Source: Euglena gracilis | Lineage: Eukaryota > Euglenozoa > Euglenophyceae > Euglenales > Euglenaceae | Assembly (NCBI GenBank): GCA_900893395.1 | Contig: CAAHFI011679630.1 | Location: 1 to 26,200 of the forward strand | Direction of reading: 5' to 3' | Length of the DNA: 26,200 nucleotides | Shown here: in pieces, positions 16,988 to 23,909 of the stretch | Position numbering within the stretch: the first letter of the stretch is position 1 | Layout of the letters: each line of letters opens with the position of its first letter | The notes under the pieces: model-generated | What the model was told of the DNA's origin: nothing | What the model saw: the letters and a program-made list of their open reading frames with translations, nothing else | Databases searched by the model: none | Position numbers and translations under genes: made by a program

Positions 16988-17329
16988 ATGTCCGACGTTG
17001 GTCATCGTCCACGTCAACAACGTAATGCAAACAACAACATCGAACCCATTTACAACGGTGGCGACGACGACGGAACCATCTGGCTGCGCTGTCCCGAGGC
17101 CGCCCGTCGACTCCGCGTCAGCAGCAAGACCCTCGGCCGCTGGGCCGCCCGCGGCTAGATCCGTTCCGTCGCCCTCCCCGGCGGCGGTCCCCGCATCCAC
17201 CGCCTCTACGACGTCGCCACCATCGTTTGCCCCGCCACCGACGAAGCGGCAACGGACGACGGCGCACGACAAAACCCGTCGAGAAACGGAAACCACAGTG
17301 AAAGCGGAAGAACCGCGCCGTCCGCGTAA
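16988..17329 (+). pseudogene. IS607-type TnpA relic: MerR-like helix-turn-helix
   Basis: From ATG 16988 (MSDVGHRPRQQRN) the frame reads TIWLRCPEAARRLRVSSKTL, then GRWAARG, an in-frame TAG at 17156-17158, then IRSVALPGGGPRIHRLYDVA. This is the winged MerR/HTH_17 DNA-binding domain with the usual order: select, recognise, W..xG.I, then GGxRxH.yd. It is the N-terminal domain of IS607-family serine recombinases. The serine-recombinase catalytic part (YARVSS-type motif) is not seen downstream; the frame drifts into Gly/Arg/Ser and stops at 17329. It is head-to-head with the TnpB relic, whereas in a standard IS607 the two genes run in the same direction. The element is rearranged, or the two relics come from different copies. 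Confidence 0.65.
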
Positions 17330-17509
17330 AACGAACGCGACGGCATCGTCGTCATCAACAACACGACGAAAGAAACCGGAAGAAAAGTCGGCGGTGGCAC
17401 CGACACAACAACCGGCCACCTTGCCGGTTGCTTGTCCCATATGCATTTTTAATCCTTTTTTTGCATATCTCAGCTTCCTGTTTTTTTTCCTGTCGTCCTT
17501 TCCTCTCAG

Positions 17510-17818
17510 ACAAAAACATTTCCCATTATGTTCATTCCCATCCACACCACCGTATGTGACGGTGGATCTTGCAACGCCGTTCGGCATTATGAATGTGAAT
17601 CTCCTCCTTCGTATGCCAGAAAAAATTCTTTCCTTACCCCTTCGGATACCTTTGCATTTCCACACAGTGATTCTTCTTCCTCATCCGTTACCGAGGAAAT
17701 TAACCCAACCAACGCCACGGATCGATGGAATGATGCGGTCCGCGAGGCACTTTTCGAAGACAACCACTCTATCGTCGAGGAGGCGGTTTCGATTGCCAAG
17801 AAACATTGTGCAATTTGA
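17510..17818 (+). CDS. 3' exon of an unknown gene
   Basis: After the acceptor TTTCCTCTCAG (17509) the frame runs TKTFPIMFIPIHTTVCDGGS, then NAVRHYECESPPSYARKNSF, a Ser-rich acidic linker, and a helix WNDAVREALFEDNHSIVEEA ending AKKHCAI. The composition and the terminal helix look like real coding sequence. The upstream exon could not be fixed; the open + frame over the TnpA relic is mostly its shadow (Pro/Ala/Thr-rich). It converges with the minus-strand gene ending at 17939. Confidence 0.4.
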   Translation, partial: TKTFPIMFIPIHTTVCDGGSCNAVRHYECESPPSYARKNSFLTPSDTFAFPHSDSSSSSVTEEINPTNATDRWNDAVREALFEDNHSIVEEAVSIAKKHCAI

Positions 17819-17938
17819 CCTTTTTTTTCTTTGTGTGACGCACACATATGTATCGGTTAACGGACGGCTTTTCCTCAATCCGTGACGTTGACACCGCTTA
17901 TCTCATGAGAACCACATTACTAATCACTCAAGGAACAA

Positions 17939-18355
17939 TCATCGACGCCGTCGTTTTGTTTCTTTTTCATCGGTGATTCTTTTTTGAGAATTGGAGTCTC
18001 GGGGATTGCGGTGCACCAAACGGTGTTTGTGTACCCACGGACGAATCCATTTCGCCCGTAGGTGCACTTCCCGTTCCCCGCGGGCCCGTTTTAAACTCTC
18101 GAATACATAACTCCAGATTTCCTCGAGATCCTCGGAGTCACAGATACCATCCGTCTCAACACCGACGAGAAATTCGTTGACATCGTCGACAAATTTCTCG
18201 TCGATGTCTTTGTTGTGGGCAGTCCACGGAATGCGCGGATCGACGAGTCGAAAGAAACGAAGGACGAGCGTTTGGTGTGTCTCGAGTTGGTGTATCGTCT
18301 CGGCACAGAGTTGGTCGCGAACGACGTATTGCGGAAACGACATATATGGTCCCAT
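17939..18355 (-). CDS. Unknown acidic-then-basic protein
   Basis: This intact 138-aa frame starts at ATG 18355 (MGPYMSFPQYVVRDQLCAET). It is helical and acidic through the middle (DIDEKFVDDVNEFLVGVETD, SEDLEEIWSYVFESLKRARG) and ends with a basic tail (ETKRRRR) that could be a nuclear signal. No family recognised. It lies 71 bp downstream of a larger gene on the same strand, separated by a hairpin, so each probably has its own transcript. Confidence 0.6.
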   Translation of the reverse strand: MGPYMSFPQYVVRDQLCAETIHQLETHQTLVLRFFRLVDPRIPWTAHNKDIDEKFVDDVNEFLVGVETDGICDSEDLEEIWSYVFESLKRARGEREVHLRAKWIRPWVHKHRLVHRNPRDSNSQKRITDEKETKRRRR

Positions 18356-18362
18356 AGTTTTT

Positions 18363-18401
18363 ACCTTTTTTTTTTGTGTTTTTTTGTCTAAAAAAAAAGG
18401 T
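18363..18401. terminator. Hairpin between two minus-strand genes
   Basis: ACCTTTTTTTTTT and AAAAAAAAAGGT form a long A/T stem capped by ACC/GGT. It lies just after the stop at 18427 of the upstream gene and before the ATG at 18355. Hairpins at gene ends define 3' ends in some giant viruses; the parallel is only suggestive. Confidence 0.45.
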
Positions 18402-18426
18402 GATCTTCGCCTGCGTTCCTTTTTTT

Positions 18427-19575
18427 TTATTGTTTCAGTGTTGTGTCACTTCCCCAATGGAAACTTCGCGCGGGTAGGAGCGTGAGAACGTTCGTTTTCA
18501 TATCCTGTTCATCCGTCGAACCATCCAAACCATTGTTTGTCGTTATGATGTGAAATGGATTGTTGTACGTGCCATTGCGACAAACAACGGTGACGGTCGC
18601 AGCCACCTGCGCCGCACTCATCCCGTCGATGACCACAGTGTCCTCGTCCGAAAAATCTTTCAGTAGGACGTCCGTAAGGGGAGCGAAGTGGATGCGCCGC
18701 CGTTGTACGGCCTGTCGATCGGACCCATCATCATCGGTCGTCATCGGTTCATCATCCGAATCCGAATGGTACGCAAGGTCAGTCAAGATCGAACATCGGC
18801 AACGGAGCACAGTATTTGTGATGTTTCGTGTTGTCAAATTTCGTTCATCGCCGTTCTCGTGTTCCCGTTCACCGATCGTGTTGAGGCGTTCAACGCGATC
18901 GTCGACATTATCTTCGGTTGCTACGATCCACGTTACGTGTAGATACCGTGTCAGTAATGCATACATCCGTTCGATGCCCACAAAATTCAATCTTGGGTAG
19001 TTACGGGAACATTTCCAATCCACAACGTAACAAAGATTGGTGTCCGAAACCACCCGATACGCCCACTTCCGTTGCTCCGGGGAACTGTGCTGACTGAGCA
19101 GACTCCACGTGTACGTGGCCTTAGGAAGATCGACGGCCGTAACCGGAAGATCCGACGGCGCAGCTACGGGGTCACTGAGATCCACGAGCAGACGATAACA
19201 GCACAGTCGACGTCGTTCAGACGGAGGACATACGTTCCACTCTGCAAACGTGGCCACACACATCGATGGTAGGTGTCTTCTTTTCTTCCTCGGACGATCG
19301 GGTGCCAAAAAACGGAAATAATCACCGGGATATGCACCCGGATCGTACACTTCCTTCAGCCAAGCGTCGGCCACACAGTCGTCAGGGACAAGCAGCACCG
19401 TGGTTTTTGTCGACGGTAGAAGAAAGTCGACAAAGTCTTCCCGAAGGCCAACGGTCCACCCATCCACATCAGCGACCAAACGGTGAAACGTGCGCTCCAT
19501 TCGTTGGTAAACGGCCACTTCTGGTAGTGCGTCCATGCACGGCTCCGATCGGACATCGGTGTGGTTGTGTGTCAT
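18427..19575 (-). CDS. Large protein of unknown function
   Basis: This intact 382-aa frame starts at ATG 19575 (MTHNHTDVRSEPCMDALPEV). Visible parts: an N-terminal helix-rich segment (MERTFHRLVADVDGW); TTVLLVPDDCVADAWLKEVY; a basic turn DRPRKKRRH; CCYRLLVDLSDP; a middle with CSRNYPRLNFVGIERMYALL; and an acidic linker (DSDSDDEPMTTDDD), followed by DEDTVVIDGMSAAQVAATV. The alternation of strand-like VLLVP, LLVDLSD and VVIDGM with acidic ends faintly recalls a helicase core, but no Walker A or DExx box is present. I do not assign it. No membrane segment or signal peptide. Confidence 0.6.
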   Translation of the reverse strand: MTHNHTDVRSEPCMDALPEVAVYQRMERTFHRLVADVDGWTVGLREDFVDFLLPSTKTTVLLVPDDCVADAWLKEVYDPGAYPGDYFRFLAPDRPRKKRRHLPSMCVATFAEWNVCPPSERRRLCCYRLLVDLSDPVAAPSDLPVTAVDLPKATYTWSLLSQHSSPEQRKWAYRVVSDTNLCYVVDWKCSRNYPRLNFVGIERMYALLTRYLHVTWIVATEDNVDDRVERLNTIGEREHENGDERNLTTRNITNTVLRCRCSILTDLAYHSDSDDEPMTTDDDGSDRQAVQRRRIHFAPLTDVLLKDFSDEDTVVIDGMSAAQVAATVTVVCRNGTYNNPFHIITTNNGLDGSTDEQDMKTNVLTLLPARSFHWGSDTTLKQ

Positions 19576-19850
19576 TCTAACGGATCCTTTCTTCTGTTCT
19601 ATGTTCTTTGTTTAACAGGCGTCAACAAATGGTCGTGGACCGACATCGGGACCCCTACTTCTTATCTGGGAAGCAACAACGGTTGTGTGTGTATATATTT
19701 ATGTCACGATCATCTATGATAATATTCAAATTTATAACCTCCCGAACCACAGTCAAAATACGTAACTTTCTCAATGTTAGGATTTTTACTGTAACTTTCC
19801 TATTTACTGTGACTTTCCCAAGTATTGAGAACATGTTTGTCGAGATAATA

Positions 19851-19969
19851 CTGTGACTTTCCTAATTGTTGAGAACGTAGTTGTCAAGATAATATGAAAA
19901 ACGGAAGAATTCCCTAGGAAATATCAAATTTCGCATTTATATAAATTCCAAAAAATAGGAAAGTTACAG
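19851..19969. mobile_element. 119-bp MITE, inverted copy
   Basis: It begins CTGTGACTTTCCTA and ends TAGGAAAGTTACAG, and is the reverse complement arrangement of the element at 13806-13924 with identical length. Partial copies flank it: CTGTAACTTTCCTA at 19789, CTGTGACTTTCCC with part of the interior at 19807-19850, and the interior block TTCCGTTTTTCATATTATCT again at about 20080. Confidence 0.8.
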
Positions 19970-20766
19970 CATGAAAAACGGAAAAATCCCATGGGACAGT
20001 AGTGGAATTTATTATAATTACAGTAGTGGAATTTATATAAGTGCAAAATGTAATATTTTATAGGAAATTCTTCCGTTTTTCATATTATCTCAACAACCAT
20101 GTTCTCAATAACAAAACATGGTTATCGAGATAACAAGAAAAATTGGAAGAATTCTTTGCGAAATACCACATTTCACACATATATATGTATATATATATTT
20201 ATTTACTTCCACCATATGAAGATGCCATTGGAATACGTAGTTGGAAGGTTTTATGATGAATTGGATTTTTTATGGCATGAATGAAAATCATTAGAACATC
20301 AATTCCATAAATTGCAATGCATTACAGTAGATGTGTAATGTGTGTGTACATATGTGCACAGTACACTAATCAGCTGAATATTTTGGATATGTATACATTC
20401 TTATGTATTCTAAAATGCTTAGAAAGCACCCACCAGGAGGATCTATTTTTGGAGGATCTATTTGGACTTTCAAAATTCAAAATCGCGAAATGTATCACTA
20501 TTAAAATTAGGAATTACCATGCCTTTTTGGTTGCTTTGCAATATGTATTTTTTATATGTTTATGTCTTTTTTGTGTTCAGATGAATGTTTGCTTTTTTTC
20601 TGTGTTTTTACACCCTGTGTTGCCCAGATTTCATTCTTACATGATGACCAGTACAGGATGGCTGCTGTGTTTTGTGTTTGTGATTGCTGTTCGTCTGATG
20701 TTGTCTGGTGTTGTTTGTCTGCTTTGTGGTACATTTTTTTTTCGACACAATGTGAATGTGGTGTTT

Positions 20767-20942
20767 ACCGTCCGTGTTCTATTCGTCTGTACCACGAAGG
20801 ATTGTTACCGGTCAATGCAAACCAAGCATTGAAACATAATGCTTCACAATGCCGGGGAGAGAGAAGCAATCTCCTGACTGTTTTTTCAATTTATGATTGT
20901 AGGTGCATTACACTGTCCTTCGTATTGTGTGCCATTGTGTGG
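20767..20942. repeat. 180-bp duplicated segment, copy 1
   Basis: It resembles 21118-21306: both run from a CGTCTGTACCACGAAGG-type start through GGTCAATGCAAACCAA, GCTTCACAA, a purine tract, CTCCTG, ATGATTGTAGG and GCCATTGTGT. The copies are diverged (about 80 % by eye) and 350 bp apart. Confidence 0.75.
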
Positions 20943-20973
20943 ATAGGAGTATCATTGGATCTGGTCACTTCCT

Positions 20974-21120
20974 GTCACTGCCACTGCACTGCCACTTCCA
21001 CTGCCTATGCACCCAAATTTACCTGTGGCACTGCCACTGCCACTGTCGCTGCACTGCACTGCCACTGCCACTGCCACTGCCACTGCCACTGCCACTGCCA
21101 ACAGTGACCAACAGTGACCA
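20974..21120. repeat. CCACTG hexanucleotide array
   Basis: Imperfect CCACTG/GCACTG units, perfect at about 21059-21098, ending in two copies of ACAGTGACCA. It lies exactly between the two halves of the 350-bp duplication. Confidence 0.85.
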
Positions 21121-21306
21121 TGTCCATTACTGTTTGTCTATACCACAAAGGACTGTTACTGGCCAATGCAAACCAATCATTGTGTTCCACTGCTTCACAA
21201 ATGCCAGAGAGAGGGAGAGAGAGAGAGAGAGAGATATCTCCTGTCTTCGTCAGTGTATGATTGTAGGCATCTGGCAATGTCCTTCATGTCGTATGCCATT
21301 GTGTAG
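21118..21306. repeat. 180-bp duplicated segment, copy 2
   Basis: Partner of 20767-20942. Its purine tract has expanded to GAGAGAGGGAGAGAGA and more (21206-21234), where copy 1 has only GGGGAGAGAGAAG. Confidence 0.75.
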
Positions 21307-21451
21307 TGTTGAATGATAAGTTATGGTTGCTACCAAGGAACAGAAGGTGACCATTGATCCATGAGACATAAACAGATTGAACACCAAGATTGTGATACAT
21401 TCTGTTCCTCTGTTCCTCTGTTCCATTTGTATCTTACAGGCCAATCGCAAA

Positions 21452-22437
21452 ATGTTGAATGTTCTATTTGATGAAATCCTGGAGCAAATCTTCGAGTTTG
21501 CACCAGACGAAGGCTTATCTGATTATGCACTTCCGCCTCATCCTTGACTGTCTTCGATGTTGTTGGGTTGGGTTGTTCCAGCTCCGGCTCGGGCTTGGAA
21601 ATTGTGTCCGACAACGGATCAGATGACGACAATGATGGGCCGGTTATTATCGGTGACTCGCTGACTAAGAACGTACAGCGCCAGATCTTTATCCGCCACA
21701 TCGCGCGCCTCCACGCCATCCGTCAGGGCGTTCCGATCTGCGGCATCCTCCCCGACGACTTTGTCGATGGAAACCCCAGTGGTGTTACATAATGAAGACT
21801 TATAAACGTAACGAACCTTTTTTTAATAGATGTATCACCGTTGGCTGTCAGCTCTTCGTGGAGGTATTACGCAAGCACATCCCCGACATCGATCTGAGCC
21901 GCTTCTACTCCGTCAATATCAAACCGGACGTCCTCCGGCGGTCCCTGGATCTGGGCGTGGGTCGCGCCGAACAGCGGTGCGCGTGTGAGTTCGTTGACCA
22001 ACACGCGGACGCCGTGCGTAGTATGGGTGGGTTCCGACGGCGCTTGCATTTTTGACACAGTACTTATTTATCAGTCGGTGATGATTAACATGTGGGCACT
22101 GTACCAATTCGTGTTCGCCGACGTCTTCGGTGGCTTTGCGCAGGGGGCCGGTCCGCTGATCGAGCGACTGGCGCGGCACGACCTGTTCGCGCGCAGCGGA
22201 AGCGTCGGACCCTGCGGCACTCTGCTTGCCTTCGCGGCCTCCGACCGCGTCGCCCGCCGCGGCAATGACCGGGCAACGGTAACGTACAACGTATTGGCAG
22301 AAGTGGCGGGCGTCGTCGCGGGCTATTGCCATATGGCCGCGGTGCCGCTCGTCGTCCCCGAGCACCGTCTCTACAATACGATGCAGTTTTTCGCTTGGCT
22401 CCTTACTGATGATATGAAATCTTTGACCCTGCCTTGA
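21452..22437 (+). CDS. Spliced gene with F-box-like start
   Basis: After an acceptor ATCTTACAG, ATG 21452 opens MLNVLFDEILEQIFEFAPDE, which resembles the first helix of an F-box (L.xEIL..IF.F). In another frame 21544-21783 encodes an acidic linker (SDNGSDDDNDG) and RQIFIRHIARLHAIRQGVPI. From about 21831, RCITVGCQLFVEVLRKHIPD, LSRFYSVNIKPDVLRRSLDL and CACEFVDQHADA follow. Intron 22014-22074 (GTGCGT to ATCAG, 61 nt, phase 0) joins in frame to MINMWALYQFVFADVFGGFA and on to TYNVLAEVAGVVAGYCHMAA, ending SLTLP at 22437. The last intron is well supported; earlier joins are not resolved. An exon-like stretch LYFNSDKGYVILPILNRNG follows at about 22518. Apart from the F-box-like start no domain is recognised. 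Exons from 21.6 kb on are GC-rich. Confidence 0.5.
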
Positions 22438-22690
22438 AAAAAAAACATTTGTATTCTTTCTTCCTGTGAGATAAAACACACTTGGCCATTTTTGACTAAC
22501 ACTTTTTGTGGTTAGCTGTATTTCAACTCCGACAAGGGGTATGTTATTTTGCCTATCTTGAATCGAAACGGAGTAGTATTTAACATTCGATTGGTGATTT
22601 TTCCGGGGAAAGGGTGGATAATTGATCAAATTGTTGTTGATTTTATAATTAACCGACTGAAGATCTTTGGTTGTCATTTAGCATTTTTTA
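22438..22690. other. Short spacer with possible exon
   Basis: AT-rich. A + frame from about 22510 (after GTGGTTAG) reads LYFNSDKGYVILPILNRNG and VFNIRLVIFPGKGWIIDQIV, of normal composition, and then runs into the minisatellite. It could be a terminal exon of the upstream gene; no join was found. Confidence 0.3.
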
Positions 22691-23870
22691 TTATTATTAT
22701 ATTTAATCAACGGAGGATTATTGATTGTCTTTTATTATTGTTTTTATACGGTTAATTGATTTTCAGAAGATTATTGATTTTCGTTTATTTTTTGTTTTTT
22801 ATAAGGTTAATTGATTGACGGATGATTATTGATTGTCGTTTATTATTGTTTTTTTTAAGGTTTATTGATCGACAATGGATTATTGATTGTTTTTTATTAT
22901 TGATTTTTCATAAGGTTAATTGATCGACGGAGGATTATTGATTTTCGTTTATTATTGGTCTTTTATAAGTTTAATTGGTCGACGGATGATTTTTGATTGT
23001 CGTTTATTATTTGTTCTTTGTAAGGTTAATTGATCGACGGAGTATTATTGATTTCGTTTTTTAGTGGTTCTTTATAAGGTTAATTGATCGACGGACGATT
23101 ATTGATTGTCGTGTATTATTGTTTTTTATAAGATTAAATTATTCACAATGGATTATTGATTGTCTTTTATTATTGGTTTTTTTATAAGGTTAATTAATCA
23201 ACGGAGGATAATCGATTGTAATTTTTTGTTTTTTATAAGGTTAATAGATCAACAGAGAATTATTGGATGTCGTTGACGAAGTTAATTGATTGATAGAGGA
23301 TTTTGGATTGTCCTTTATTTTATAGTATCATGAATTCAATTCTTTGTCTTTGTCTGTAGGTTTTTTGTTTCTTGTTTTTCAAATGCTCCTTCGTGACCAT
23401 TGACTGATGATTATTGATTGTCGTTTATTATTGTTTTTTTTTAAGGTTTATTGATCGACAATGGATTATTGATTGTTTTTTATTATTGATTTTTCATAAG
23501 GTTAATTGATCGACGGATGATTTTTGATTGTCGTTTATTATTTGTTCTTTGTAAGGTTAATTGGTCGACGGAGTATTATTTATTTCGTTTTTTATTGGTT
23601 CTTTATAAGGTTAATTGATCGACGGACGATTATTGATTGTCGTGTATTATTGTTTTTTATAGGGTTAATTGATTCACAATGGATTATTGATTGTCTTTTT
23701 TTATTGGTTTTTTTATAAGGTTAATTAAACAACGGAGGATAATTGATTGTAATTTTTTTTTATAAGGTTAATAGATCGACATAGAATTATTGGATGTCTT
23801 TGACGAAGTTAATTGATTGATAGAGGATTTTGGATTGTCTTTTATTTTTTAGTATCATGAATTCAATTCT
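22690..23870. repeat. Roughly 55-bp minisatellite with a 527-bp second-order duplication
   Basis: About 18 diverged units of 50-60 bp centre on AAGGTTAATTGATCGACGGA followed by TTATTGATTGTCGTTTATTA. The block ending at 23400 is repeated ending at 23927. The duplicate also copies the leader and first six codons of the downstream gene (ATG 23910 matches 23383). The second block lacks about one unit. No stable reading frame runs through the array. Confidence 0.85.
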
Positions 23871-23909
23871 TTGTCTTTGTCTGTAGGTTTTTTGTTTCTT
23901 GTTTTTCAA

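Larger units (their letters stand above)
19576..21451. other. AT-rich repeat region
   Basis: No gene supported. It holds a nest of MITE pieces (19789-20135), a duplicated 180-bp segment (20767-20942 and 21118-21306), a hexanucleotide array (20974-21099) and a GA tract (21206-21234). Open frames here are Phe/Cys/His-rich translations of the repeats. Confidence 0.55.

Noticed and set aside
16950-17460. Pro/Ala/Thr-rich + frame
   Set aside because: Mostly the out-of-frame reading of the MerR-type helix-turn-helix relic.
18427-19575. SNF2-like helicase
   Set aside because: Strand-like VLLVP and LLVDLSD segments are suggestive, but no Walker A, DExH or later helicase motifs are present.
20317-21316. 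Long + frames rich in Phe, Cys and His
   Set aside because: They are translations of T runs and the CCACTG array; composition is not protein-like and frames break at repeat edges.
22690-23870. CRISPR-like array
   Set aside because: Units are diverged along their whole length with no conserved repeat and unique spacer pattern; it is a minisatellite.
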